Source of the DNA: Armatimonadota bacterium
Lineage (GTDB): Bacteria > Armatimonadota > HRBIN16
Length of the DNA stretch: 64,000 bases
Reading direction: 5' to 3'
Assembly (NCBI GenBank): GCA_026003175.1
Contig: BPGT01000002.1
Location: 868,001 to 932,000 of the forward strand
Positions 8,189 through 16,870 of the stretch are shown here, piece after piece (position 1 is the stretch's first letter; the number at the start of each line of letters is the position of its first letter). Below the pieces are notes generated by a model. It made no database searches. It saw nothing but the letters and a program-made list of their open reading frames with translations, and was not told the origin of the DNA. The position numbers and the translations under genes were made by a program.

Positions 8189-10171
8189 TCACGTTTCTAG
8201 CACCAGTTCCGCCACGGTGCTGAGCAGTTCGGCATCGTGGCGGGTGAACTTACGGGGTTGCAAGGTATAGACCGCCAGCAGGCTGGTGGGCTTCTTCCCA
8301 CCGAGTGGGACTGCCAGACATGATGCCATTCCCTCGCGCTGAACAAAGGGGTCATCTCGGAAACGCACGTCGGACGACGCCTGATATACCAGCAGGGGGC
8401 GTCCTGTTTTTACCACCCATGCCATGCTGGAGGTTTCCTCCTCATCCAGCAGCGTCGCCATCCGGGAACCGCTTACCGCCATGGGTTTAATCCGATGCCC
8501 CTCTACCGCGTAGTATATCGCTCTATCCGCACGTAACACCTCTGCGGCGATGTTGGCGATAAGCTGCGGAACCTCTCCCTGCTTGACCGTACTGCCGATA
8601 GCCCGCGCTACCCGCAGGAAATACTGACGCAGGTCCTCCGACTTTTGCCGCTCCTCTTCGTAGCGCAGGGCGTTGTCGATAGCCACCGCCGCCTGATTGG
8701 CGATAGTATACAACAGCTCCATTTCCGCAATCGTAAATAGTCGCCGTCGGCTGCTCATTGCCAGTATTACGCCCATCGGCTCCATGCCCACCTGTAGCGG
8801 CACGCACGCCAGAGAGACCACCCCCTCGCGGTCCAGCGGAACCGCCGCGTTGCGTGGGTCAGCGGAAACATCCAGCACATAAACCGGGCTCTGAAACTCT
8901 AACACCCATCCGGGAATGCCCTGTCCCCTGGTAGGGCGCAGCCGATCAAAATACGCGGGGTCTACACCACGGCTGACGTGCGTGCGCAGCACACCTTCAT
9001 TGCTGTCGTAGAGCATCAGCGCAAACTTATCCACCTGCAACAACCGCAGCACGCTGTCCGCCACCAGGTCCAGCACACTCTGCAGCTCCAGTGAGGAGTT
9101 CACCGACTGTGAGAGCTCGTAAATAGAGGTCGCCTCTTCTGCGCGTCGGTGGGCATCTTCATAAAGCAGAGCGTTCTCGATGGCGATGCCTGCCTGTGAT
9201 GCCACACCGTTCAGTAGTTTCAGGTCTGCCTCCGTATAGGCGTTACGACTGGTGCTGGTGACCAAAAGCAAGCCAAGCGTTTTCGTGCGCGACTTCACCG
9301 GCGCATACAGAGCAGAGTGTATTCGCAGGCGCGGCACAAACTGTTCGACGCCGGGGTCCAGGTCGGCAGCGTTCACCAGGCGAGGCTCGCCGCTGCGCAA
9401 GACCTCTGCCTGCAAACCTTCGTCTGCCGCCAGCATCACCTCGCGCTCTTCTCCTTCCAGCCCGCGCTCCGCGGCAATAAACAGGTGCGTGCGTTCATCG
9501 GTTAACAGGAAAAGCGCGGCGAAGGCATGAGGCAGATGCGCAGCTACCTCGTCCACTACCGTGTCCAGCACCTGATTAAGGTTGAGGCTACTGCCGATAC
9601 TCTGGGCGGCATGGTACATCACGTCCAGCTCGCGTCGCAGCCGGTCGTTGCGCTGCTCCAGTTGCCGGCGTCGCCACAAGCTGGCGATATGTGAAGCCAG
9701 TATCTGCAAAGTGCGAACGTCGGAAGAGTCGAAGCGGGAGCCATCGCGTTTGTTCAGCACAGCCAGTGCACCCAGCATTTGCTGATCACACTGTATCGGC
9801 ACCACAGCAGCACCGCGCAGCCGCGTTCCACCTAGCAGGCTCTCCATCACCGGGTCTGGATGCACCGGATAAAAGGGGATAGCGTTTTCGCCGCGGCGTA
9901 CGGTGTTCTCCATCAGCGAGTTCTCCACGCGAAACACCGTACCGCGCAGGTCCTGCACCTCTTCTCCGGCTACTGCCGCCAATCGCAGCTTGGTCTCGCT
10001 TTCCGTCAGAAACGCTACGGCACTCGCGCTCGCGTCGGTCAGCAGGCAGGCTTCCTCTGCAATACGGCGCAGAGCTTCTTCCAGCGGCAAGGGGTCCACG
10101 GCGATCTGCGCTGCCCGGTGAAGCCCGGCAATCTGCTGTTCAATAGAAACGATGCTCCCTGCATCCATCAT
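8189..10171 (-). CDS. Four-GAF-domain protein without an output domain
   Basis: The 660-residue soluble protein is made almost wholly of GAF small-molecule sensor domains, at about 25-165, 195-340, 360-500 and 520-655. Each ends in the typical helix, for example LNGVASQAGIAIENALLYEDAHRRAEE or LYTIANQAAVAIDNALRYEEE. Short coiled-coil linkers separate them. Most family relatives carry a histidine kinase, GGDEF or PP2C domain after such an array, but this one stops 20 residues after the fourth GAF at LSTVAELVLET. No lesion is seen near the stop. It may act by binding a partner. The likely start is one of the two ATGs at 10171 and 10168. It is convergent with a TetR gene. Confidence 0.85.
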   Translation of the reverse strand: MMDAGSIVSIEQQIAGLHRAAQIAVDPLPLEEALRRIAEEACLLTDASASAVAFLTESETKLRLAAVAGEEVQDLRGTVFRVENSLMENTVRRGENAIPFYPVHPDPVMESLLGGTRLRGAAVVPIQCDQQMLGALAVLNKRDGSRFDSSDVRTLQILASHIASLWRRRQLEQRNDRLRRELDVMYHAAQSIGSSLNLNQVLDTVVDEVAAHLPHAFAALFLLTDERTHLFIAAERGLEGEEREVMLAADEGLQAEVLRSGEPRLVNAADLDPGVEQFVPRLRIHSALYAPVKSRTKTLGLLLVTSTSRNAYTEADLKLLNGVASQAGIAIENALLYEDAHRRAEEATSIYELSQSVNSSLELQSVLDLVADSVLRLLQVDKFALMLYDSNEGVLRTHVSRGVDPAYFDRLRPTRGQGIPGWVLEFQSPVYVLDVSADPRNAAVPLDREGVVSLACVPLQVGMEPMGVILAMSSRRRLFTIAEMELLYTIANQAAVAIDNALRYEEERQKSEDLRQYFLRVARAIGSTVKQGEVPQLIANIAAEVLRADRAIYYAVEGHRIKPMAVSGSRMATLLDEEETSSMAWVVKTGRPLLVYQASSDVRFRDDPFVQREGMASCLAVPLGGKKPTSLLAVYTLQPRKFTRHDAELLSTVAELVLET

Positions 10172-10371
10172 AACGCCCCTGTTCTCTGGGCAAACATTTT
10201 AACTGCACCATTATTGTTACTACATCTGTCGGTCTTTGTCAAGCAAAACCGGATCGTTACCACACTTCGTCGCCGCCGACCTCTTTCCTGCGGCAAGCAG
10301 GAATGGGCACTTTTTGTGGTAAAATATTAGTCAATCAAAGTGCGACATCCCGATGGTGAGGAGGGAATATC

Positions 10372-12351
10372 ATGAGCGACGGCATCGCAGAAGCAACCAG
10401 AGCACAGGCGGCAATCGAAGCCCTGTTGCGAGAGAATCGTACTTTCCCACCTTCCGAATCGTTCCGCGCGCAGGCGAACGTGAACGACCCACAGATATAC
10501 GAAACTGCTGCGAAAGACCCGGAAGCATTCTGGGCAGGTTTTGCCAGCGAACTGGAGTGGTTCGAACCCTGGCACAGGGTGTTAGAATGGAATCCGCCCC
10601 GTGCGCAATGGTTCGTCGGCGGGAAACTGAACGCCTCGGTGAACTGTATAGACAGACACCTGCGCACAGCCCGACGCAACAAAGCAGCTATCATCTGGGA
10701 GGGCGAGCCCGGCGAAGAGCGAGTGCTTACTTACTGGGACCTGTACCGCGAGGTGACCAAATTTGCCAATGTGCTAAAACGGCTTGGTGTACATCGCGGC
10801 GACCGGGTAGTTATCTATATGCCGATGGTGCCCGAAGCAGCGATAGCCATGCTTGCCTGCGCGCGTATTGGCGCGCCGCACTCGGTGGTATTTGGTGGCT
10901 TCTCGTCTGAAGCGCTGCGCGAACGCATCAACGACTGCGGCGCGAAGCTGGTCATCACCGCAGACGGAGGCTATCGACGCGGCAACATCGTGCAGCTGAA
11001 GCGCGCTACCGATGAAGCGGTAGAGCACTGCCCAACCGTACAACACGTTATCGTGCTCAACCGTGCGATGGACCCCACACACGTGCCCATGCTGGAGGGG
11101 CGCGACCACTGGTGGCACCGCCTGATGGAACACGCTCCTATGCACTGCGAGCCGGAAGCAATGGATTCGGAAGACCTGCTGTACATCCTGTACACCTCCG
11201 GCTCCACCGGCAAGCCCAAGGGCATTGCCCACACCACAGGCGGTTATCTCACGGGCGTTTATGCCACGACCAAATGGGTGTTCGACCTCAAAGAGGATGA
11301 TGTGTTCTGGTGCACCGCCGATATCGGTTGGGTTACCGGACACTCGTACGTGGTGTATGGTCCTCTTGCCAACGGCGCAACGGTGCTCATGTACGAAGGC
11401 GCACCAGACTACCCCGACCGCGACCGCTTCTGGGCGTTGGTCGAAAAATATCGGGTAACGATATTCTACACTGCGCCCACCGCCATCCGCGCCTTCATGA
11501 AGTGGGGACCGCAATACCCTCAACGACATGACCTTTCCAGCCTGCGCCTGCTGGGCAGCGTGGGAGAACCTATTAACCCTGAGGCGTGGATGTGGTATCA
11601 CGTATACATTGGCGGGCAGCGATGTCCCATCGTGGATACCTGGTGGCAGACCGAGACAGGGCATATCCTCATTACCCCGTTGCCCGGCATCACCACTACC
11701 AAGCCCGGCTCCGCCACGCGACCCTTCCCCGGTATCGAAGCGGATGTATTCAACGAGCAGGGCGAGTCGGTACCGCTGGGCGCAGGAGGCTATCTGGTTA
11801 TCAAAAAGCCCTGGCCCGGTATGTTGCGCACTATCTACGGCGACCCCGAGCGCTACGTACAGCAGTACTGGAGTCGCTTCCCCGGCATCTATTTCACCGG
11901 CGACGGCTGTAAACGCGATGAAGAGGGATACTACTGGCTGCTGGGGCGTGTCGATGACGTGATGAACGTGGCAGGACACCGCATCAGCACGATGGAAGTG
12001 GAATCCGCTCTCGTAGACCATCCAGCGGTCGCTGAGGCGGCGGTCATTGGCAAGTCGCATGAAATCAAGGGGCAGGCGATAGCTGCCTTCGTCACGCTGA
12101 AAGAAGGGCATCGCCCAAGCAGCGAAATGGTAGACGAGCTGAAAGAGCACGTGGTACAAAAGATTGGTCCCATCGCTCGCCCTGACGACATCCTCTTCAC
12201 AGCGGAACTGCCCAAGACCCGCTCCGGTAAAATCATGCGTCGCCTGCTACGCGACATCGCCGAAGGGCGCGCCCTGGGCGATACGACCACGCTGGCAGAC
12301 CCATCGGTCGTTGCCGCCCTGCGCCAGCAGTACGAGGAAAGCGAGACATAA
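10372..12351 (+). CDS. acsA: Acetyl-CoA synthetase (AMP-forming)
   Basis: It converts acetate, ATP and CoA to acetyl-CoA in the cytoplasm by way of acetyl-AMP. The length of 659 residues is normal. The adenylate-forming core motif [11 protein letters not shown] lies near 277, WWQTETGH near 425 and the hinge [23 protein letters not shown] near 505-530. The C-terminal [11 protein letters not shown] carries the Lys that is acetylated in the known regulation of Acs. The N-terminal [21 protein letters not shown] is typical of acetyl-specific members. ATG at 10372 has GAGGAGGG eight bases upstream. It stands alone and converges with the repeat protein gene at 12441 across a strong palindrome. Confidence 0.95.
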   Translation: MSDGIAEATRAQAAIEALLRENRTFPPSESFRAQANVNDPQIYETAAKDPEAFWAGFASELEWFEPWHRVLEWNPPRAQWFVGGKLNASVNCIDRHLRTARRNKAAIIWEGEPGEERVLTYWDLYREVTKFANVLKRLGVHRGDRVVIYMPMVPEAAIAMLACARIGAPHSVVFGGFSSEALRERINDCGAKLVITADGGYRRGNIVQLKRATDEAVEHCPTVQHVIVLNRAMDPTHVPMLEGRDHWWHRLMEHAPMHCEPEAMDSEDLLYILYTSGSTGKPKGIAHTTGGYLTGVYATTKWVFDLKEDDVFWCTADIGWVTGHSYVVYGPLANGATVLMYEGAPDYPDRDRFWALVEKYRVTIFYTAPTAIRAFMKWGPQYPQRHDLSSLRLLGSVGEPINPEAWMWYHVYIGGQRCPIVDTWWQTETGHILITPLPGITTTKPGSATRPFPGIEADVFNEQGESVPLGAGGYLVIKKPWPGMLRTIYGDPERYVQQYWSRFPGIYFTGDGCKRDEEGYYWLLGRVDDVMNVAGHRISTMEVESALVDHPAVAEAAVIGKSHEIKGQAIAAFVTLKEGHRPSSEMVDELKEHVVQKIGPIARPDDILFTAELPKTRSGKIMRRLLRDIAEGRALGDTTTLADPSVVAALRQQYEESET

Positions 12352-12390
12352 AGCCGATTGCGCGGTGGCAACCGGCTGTATTCACCTCTT

Positions 12391-12420
12391 GCTCCCCCTT
12401 CCCGCCAGGGAAGGGGGAGC
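12391..12420. terminator. Perfect 13-bp palindrome between convergent genes
   Basis: GCTCCCCCTTCCC (12391-12403) pairs with GGGAAGGGGGAGC (12408-12420) around GCCA. It lies between the stops of acsA and the 12441 gene and could end both transcripts, although no T-run follows. The core CCCCCTTCCC/GGGAAGGGGG recurs inside the MITEs at 47231 and 48158, so it may be a degenerate member of that repeat class. Confidence 0.5.
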
Positions 12421-12440
12421 ACATCATCCAGAGGGGCTCG

Positions 12441-14138
12441 CTACTGCTTCTCGCTTTGACGCGCCTGGCGGTCCTGGAGGGACTTCAGACGTGCAGCCCA
12501 CGCTTCAGCGGGGTTGGTACCAGCGGGCATTACCTCGTCCCACGAGTGATAGACCCGGAAGTCGCGATGCTCCTTGCGTACGGCTTCCACACGCCAATCA
12601 AACTCATAATTGCCACGCCCGTTCAGCAGCTCCACCACCTCAATACCGTTCAGGCTCACCCGCACGGCAGCCAAACCTTTCGATTCGGCGGAGCGTGGCG
12701 TCAGCTGGACGGTCATGCCCTGTTCGTCGGCGAGTTTGCGGAAGTGGTCGGGCAGTTCGATGTGGGCGCGCCCGTTGACCAATCGTGCCGTGCCACGCAC
12801 ATACATCGCGAGTTCGGGACCCTCGATGCAGCCGTAGTAGATGTCACGCGTGGCATCTTCAGGGTCAGGCACGCAGAAGAACTTGACATCTGCAATTATC
12901 ACTCCGTGGCCGGTGCCACTAACATACATACGGGCTTTAGGGGTACCGTTTGCATCGTGAACGCCCATCCAGCCGTGGTTTGGATAAGGGGTGCCATCGA
13001 CATGCGCCCACCCAAGACGTGTGTTCGAATTGCCGTTGGGTCCATAGGTCACTACGTTCCCCACGAAGTCGCTCCCGCCTACATTTTCTACGAAAGCTCC
13101 CACGCGACTCCAGGTTGGGTCGGTGCCACCTCCCAAAGTGAAGCGATTTCCTCCCACATGCAGGTTGCCCAGAACGCTCAGAGAGTCCCAAATGCCAATC
13201 ACGCCGTCGCCAGGGATCTCTAAAGTGGCAGCATCACTCGCCGTTTGATCAAACAGCCGGTTCGGCAGCACTTGGAGGGTGGTGGTACCCTGCGTGAAGA
13301 AGGCAGCACCATTCACATGCAACCGCGCTTGGGGATTGACCGTGCCAATCCCCACGTTGCCATTCGCTGCGATAAAGAGATCCGGACCGCCTGTCGCATC
13401 ACCGTACAATCTCAGGTCGTTGTATCCGACCAGCGAATCCAGCCCGAAGATACTGCGGTCATCCGCCAGACGAATGTTGCCGTTCACATGCAATCGCTCA
13501 CTCGGGTTGCTTGTGCCAATCCCCACATTGCCGTTGCCCAGAACGGTCATAATCTCGTTTCCATTCTGGGCATCCAGAAACGAGAAGCGGTTCGCAGGGT
13601 TATGCAGATGCAGACGAAACTGTCCCGGTCCGACGCCAAAGCCCATCACGCCTGACCCGCCGCCGTCCCAGATGGCGATCTTCGTGTTCGCGTTATCGCC
13701 TCCCAGCGACAACCGCACACTCGGACTGTTTGTGCCAATCCCCACGTACCCATCAGTGTAGAAGATATTGCTCCCCACCTTCTGCCACGGAAGTTGCGCA
13801 AACGCCGCATAGGGCGTTGGGGTAATCTTCACGCGCGGTGAGAGCGTGTTAGACCCGACCGTAATCTCCAGATAGCGGTCTTGTCCTGTCCATACCGCGC
13901 CGAAGTCCAGTTGCACGGTGAATAGCCCGTTCTGCACGGACACATTCTGGGTGATGGAAGAGCCAACTGGATTGCCCCCTGTGAGCGCGTCGTAGAGTTT
14001 GAAGGTCATGGAAAGCGTGGCGTTAACGGGAACGCCGTTCTGCTTAAGCATCCCCTGATAGGTGAATGGCTGGGCAAAAAGGCTCCCACTGCAGCAAAGA
14101 AGCAGGAGGAGCACCAGCATGTTGCGTTCGACACGCAT
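12441..14138 (-). CDS. Secreted protein with tail-fibre-like G-N-V-G-I-G-T repeats
   Basis: This exported protein has 565 residues, with a signal peptide to about residue 22 (LVLLLLLCCSGSLFAQ). The N-terminal domain (23-115) has FTYQGMLKQNGVPVNATLSM and TPTPYAAFA, a region shared by many secreted bacterial repeat proteins. Three repeats of the form G-x-V-G-I-G-T-x-x-P-x-x-R-L lie at about 129-147, 202-220 and 259-277, alternating with spacers. This resembles beta-stranded trimeric shafts of phage tail fibres. The C-terminal domain (about 420-540) includes YGCIEGPELAMYVRGTARL and IELPDHF, then a basic tail. ATG at 14138 has AAGGAGGG eight bases upstream. No phage genes are near, so it is probably a surface adhesin or filament. 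Function is inferred. Confidence 0.75.
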   Translation of the reverse strand: MRVERNMLVLLLLLCCSGSLFAQPFTYQGMLKQNGVPVNATLSMTFKLYDALTGGNPVGSSITQNVSVQNGLFTVQLDFGAVWTGQDRYLEITVGSNTLSPRVKITPTPYAAFAQLPWQKVGSNIFYTDGYVGIGTNSPSVRLSLGGDNANTKIAIWDGGGSGVMGFGVGPGQFRLHLHNPANRFSFLDAQNGNEIMTVLGNGNVGIGTSNPSERLHVNGNIRLADDRSIFGLDSLVGYNDLRLYGDATGGPDLFIAANGNVGIGTVNPQARLHVNGAAFFTQGTTTLQVLPNRLFDQTASDAATLEIPGDGVIGIWDSLSVLGNLHVGGNRFTLGGGTDPTWSRVGAFVENVGGSDFVGNVVTYGPNGNSNTRLGWAHVDGTPYPNHGWMGVHDANGTPKARMYVSGTGHGVIIADVKFFCVPDPEDATRDIYYGCIEGPELAMYVRGTARLVNGRAHIELPDHFRKLADEQGMTVQLTPRSAESKGLAAVRVSLNGIEVVELLNGRGNYEFDWRVEAVRKEHRDFRVYHSWDEVMPAGTNPAEAWAARLKSLQDRQARQSEKQ

Positions 14139-14329
14139 GGGATAATCCCTCCTTTATGTTTATGATATTATAGAAATAGAAGCTCAATAATGTGGGAGTT
14201 TTACTTTGAAGAGCAACGATGGAGGATGCGGAAACAGCCCTTCCAGAAAGCTTCCACATCTGCTTGAGCATAGAAATATTAGCATAGATAAACAATCTTT
14301 GTCAATACTTCTGGGATGAAAAACGGAGG

Positions 14330-14359
14330 TTGACGAGAATCGCCGCTTTGTGGTACTGT
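14330..14359 (+). promoter_or_regulatory. Probable promoter of tRNA-Ser
   Basis: TTGACG (14330-14335) and TACTGT (14354-14359), spacer 18, lie about 65 bases before the tRNA. The rest of 14139-14423 shows AT-rich sequence with no gene. Confidence 0.4.
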
Positions 14360-14423
14360 ATAAATCGCCGATAGCCGATGGATAAACGAGGTTTCATCTG
14401 AACCGATGAGAACAGACCTCAGC

Positions 14424-14510
14424 GGAGAGGTGGCCGAGTGGTTGAAGGCACCGGTCTTGAAAACCGGCAGGCGATGAGCCTCGTGGGTTCGAATCCCACC
14501 CTCTCCGCCA
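14424..14510 (+). tRNA. tRNA-Ser (anticodon TGA)
   Basis: The acceptor stem GGAGAGG (14424-14430) pairs with CCTCTCC (14500-14506). The anticodon stem CCGGT/ACCGG encloses CTTGAAA, giving anticodon TGA at 14458-14460. There is a variable arm of the type II class (AGGCGATGAGCCT region), and the T-arm is GTGGG-TTCGAAT-CCCAC. Discriminator G at 14507 and an encoded CCA (14508-14510) complete it. The PIG-L gene begins 40 bases downstream with no terminator between. Confidence 0.97.
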
Positions 14511-14549
14511 CCTGCTGATGGTTTGGTTCATTGGGGGACTGGTTCGCAC

Positions 14550-15920
14550 GTGGGGAAAAAAAGCACACTGAGATGGTTGTTCTGGCTTATATGGATCGCG
14601 GGTGGTTTGTACTTCGCCGATAAAGGTGCAAGCTACTATCGCGAGGCACGCGCTTTGCCCCGCTCGGTGATAGAAACTATCCCCGAGATGTCTCCTCATC
14701 GCGCGGGGGACCGCGTGCTGGTATTCGCCCCACATCCCGACGATGAAGCAATTGGTTGTGCCGGGATGATTCAACAAGCCGTAGCGGCGGGGGCACAAGT
14801 GTGGGTCGTGTACATGACCAACGGCGACGGCTTCCGGCTTGCTGTAGAGCAGCAGTACCGGTTACCGAAGCCCACCCCAGAACAACACATCCAGTTCGGG
14901 GAACTGCGCCAGCAGGAAGCGCGCCACGCCATGCGCTTACTGGGGCTGGCAGACTGGCGTACTATCTTTCTGGGCTATTCCGACAGAGGGCTCTATCTGC
15001 TCTGGAGTTCGAACTGGACGGTCTCCAACGCTTTGCGCTCCTATTACACTGGCACCGACTCGAACCCATACCGCGATACCCTCCGTCCGGGCGCGACTTA
15101 TTGCGGACAAAACGTGTTGCGCGACGTAGAGACCGTGCTGCGCCGCACTGTACCCACCCACGTGTACGTCACGCACCCTGCCGATGACCACTCCGACCAC
15201 GCGGCAACCGCCCTCTTTGTACAAACAGCACTGGCTCGCTTGCGTGAACAGGGTATCGGCTTTGCGCGCAGCGTAGTGCTAAGGCACTATTTGGTACACT
15301 GCGGAGACTGGCCTCAGCCGCAGGGAATGCACCCTGACGAACCACTTACTCCTCCTGTAGCTTTCCTCAATATTGGGCTGCACTGGAAACGGCTGACCTT
15401 GACCTCCCAGCAGCAAGCCACCAAGCTGAAAGCAATACAGGCTCATGCTTCTCAGATGCGGATGATGTCGCGCTTCTTGCAAAGCTTTGTGCGCGAGAAT
15501 GAGCTGTTTATCGAACAACCGGTAGCGTTGCAACTCGCTCCGGTGCAAGGCATTGTCTGGGAAGAGCCTGATGAGGAAGACTTGCTGCGTGAACTACAGG
15601 CACCCGGCGACTTCAGCTGGGGAAGACTGTACCTAGAGCATGGACGCCTGATAGTGCACCTGAGCACCCGGGGCAAACCGCGAACCGGCTTTACCTATAG
15701 CTGCACTGCACACGTATTGCTGCCAAATGACAATATTACCACTGTTACCCTGCGGGCAAAAGTGGGAAAGCACAACGCCTCGGCACAAGTGGACGAAGAC
15801 GGAGTCACCTTCCGGTTTCCTTCCTTCCCTAGCGGCTCTGTAGTCACGTTACACGCCCAATCACGCTTTGCGGGGTTGCCGGTGGACAAAAGCATCGGGC
15901 GTGTGGTGCGCCTGCCATGA
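14550..15920 (+). CDS. PIG-L family deacetylase, membrane-anchored
   Basis: This is a zinc-dependent N-acetylglucosamine-type deacetylase with about 456 residues. An N-terminal signal anchor reads TLRWLFWLIWIAGGLYFA. The catalytic domain (about 50-290) has the metal site VFAPHPDDEAIGC near residue 55 and the second His motif THPADDHSDHAA. A beta-rich C-terminal extension (about 340-456) is of unknown role. I prefer GTG at 14550, just before the basic residues of the anchor, with GGGGGA upstream; a TTG at 14523 is also open. It follows tRNA-Ser closely. The known family works on GlcNAc-PI, mycothiol and bacillithiol precursors or antibiotics. Here the substrate is unknown, and the exported topology suggests a glycan. 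Confidence 0.85.
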   Translation: MGKKSTLRWLFWLIWIAGGLYFADKGASYYREARALPRSVIETIPEMSPHRAGDRVLVFAPHPDDEAIGCAGMIQQAVAAGAQVWVVYMTNGDGFRLAVEQQYRLPKPTPEQHIQFGELRQQEARHAMRLLGLADWRTIFLGYSDRGLYLLWSSNWTVSNALRSYYTGTDSNPYRDTLRPGATYCGQNVLRDVETVLRRTVPTHVYVTHPADDHSDHAATALFVQTALARLREQGIGFARSVVLRHYLVHCGDWPQPQGMHPDEPLTPPVAFLNIGLHWKRLTLTSQQQATKLKAIQAHASQMRMMSRFLQSFVRENELFIEQPVALQLAPVQGIVWEEPDEEDLLRELQAPGDFSWGRLYLEHGRLIVHLSTRGKPRTGFTYSCTAHVLLPNDNITTVTLRAKVGKHNASAQVDEDGVTFRFPSFPSGSVVTLHAQSRFAGLPVDKSIGRVVRLP

Positions 15921-15930
15921 AACGATAAAA

Positions 15931-15955
15931 AGGCGCCGGTGGTCAGCCGGCGCCT
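15931..15955 (-). terminator. Intrinsic terminator of the 16001-16684 gene
   Basis: On the minus strand AGGCGCCGG/CCGGCGCCT (9 bp, loop of 7) is followed directly by TTTTTATCG. It lies 46 bases after the pseudopilin stop. Confidence 0.85.
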
Positions 15956-16000
15956 CGCGGGAGGAGAGGAGGAGGATGGTGCTAGGCGTTAAGCTGGTTG

Positions 16001-16684
16001 TTATGGCGTCTGCAGCGGGTTGAACTGGCTTGCCTTCCACGGGCTCTGCACCGCCAGCCTTATCCACCGCACGTGACCATCTGCAAACACGATGTTGTTT
16101 CCATCGTTGTGGCGAGGACGCTGCCACTGCGCTCGCTCACGGTACGACGACTCCCAGTTCGGGTGTCGCTCGGCAAGCTGGCCGGGCATCACGAACATCA
16201 TGTAACTGCCCATCGCACCGTTCAGATTGTTCACATTTGCTTGATTGTTAGGCGTGTCATACGCCAGAAATGTGTTGCTAGGTATTGTTATTGCGTCCAG
16301 AGCCAATCCACTGTATCCGTAAGCCGTGCCCATCAGGCGAGGAAACCCCAGAAACGTATTGTAAGCATAGCTGGGCACCGGCGTCGTGTTCTCAGGGCAT
16401 ACCCAGATTCGCGCATCTCTCACATACGGCTGCAGCGCTATCATCCATGCTCGTCCTGCCGGGGCGAGCGCTGTGTAGGGCATTGCTGCCGGCAGGTTGC
16501 CTTCCCAATCCTGTGCATACATAGCGAACGCCTGCCCAATCTGGCGCAGGTTGCTCACGCATGCCGTGCTGCGCGCTGCTGCACGAGCACGCCCAAACAC
16601 CGGCATCAGGACGGACGACAGTATCGCCACCACGGCGATAACCACCAGCAGTTCGACTAACGTAAAGCCTTTTCGCGTTCTCAT
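16001..16684 (-). CDS. Prepilin-type H-X9-DG protein (pseudopilin-like), sigma-54 promoter
   Basis: The protein has 227 residues. The class III leader MRTRKG precedes the helix FTLVELLVVIAVVAILSSVL, then MPVFGRARAAARSTACVSNLRQIG. Near the C-terminus RHNDGNNIVFADGHV gives an exact H-X9-DG motif. ATG at 16684 has AAGGAG nine bases upstream; the frame is open further up but has no better start. It is transcribed alone and ends in a good terminator (15931-15955). A sigma-54 promoter lies upstream at 16769-16784, a control shared with the two PEP-CTERM genes here. It is more diverged from the other four pseudopilins than they are from each other (SSVL and GRARAAARST). Role is not established. Confidence 0.88.
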   Translation of the reverse strand: MRTRKGFTLVELLVVIAVVAILSSVLMPVFGRARAAARSTACVSNLRQIGQAFAMYAQDWEGNLPAAMPYTALAPAGRAWMIALQPYVRDARIWVCPENTTPVPSYAYNTFLGFPRLMGTAYGYSGLALDAITIPSNTFLAYDTPNNQANVNNLNGAMGSYMMFVMPGQLAERHPNWESSYRERAQWQRPRHNDGNNIVFADGHVRWIRLAVQSPWKASQFNPLQTP

Positions 16685-16768
16685 GACACTCACTCCTTGA
16701 AGATAGTTTTTTCGCTCTGCCGGACACCGTCTCTTGCGGTGCCTCTTTTGCCTTGCACCCATATTAGT

Positions 16769-16784
16769 TGCAAAAAGCGTACCA
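16769..16784 (-). promoter_or_regulatory. Sigma-54 (RpoN) promoter, TGGTACG-N4-TTGCA
   Basis: On the minus strand TGGTACGCTTTTTGCA matches the -24/-12 pattern with the same 16-base length as the sites at 5554 and 23211. The predicted start is near 16758, a 74-base leader to the pseudopilin ATG. Confidence 0.75.
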
Positions 16785-16870
16785 ATGTCGTGATAAAATT
16801 ACCGGTTTTTGCCTCAAAAAGCGGGAAATTCTCCAGCTGATACTGAAGAAAATACAAGGGGGAGAGTAAG

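Noticed and set aside
10313-10330. TTTTGTGGTAAAATATTA before acsA as a sigma-54 site
   Set aside because: No GC element at the right spacing; TAAAAT could be a -10 box but no -35 is clear.
10774-12159. 461-codon open frame on the minus strand inside acsA
   Set aside because: It is antisense to a highly conserved enzyme, has low-complexity His/Val/Gly composition and no ribosome site; a GC-rich shadow.
14351-14366. TGGTACTGTATAAATC before tRNA-Ser as a fourth sigma-54 site
   Set aside because: It shares TTTGTGGTAC with the true sites but has no TTGC at the -12 position.
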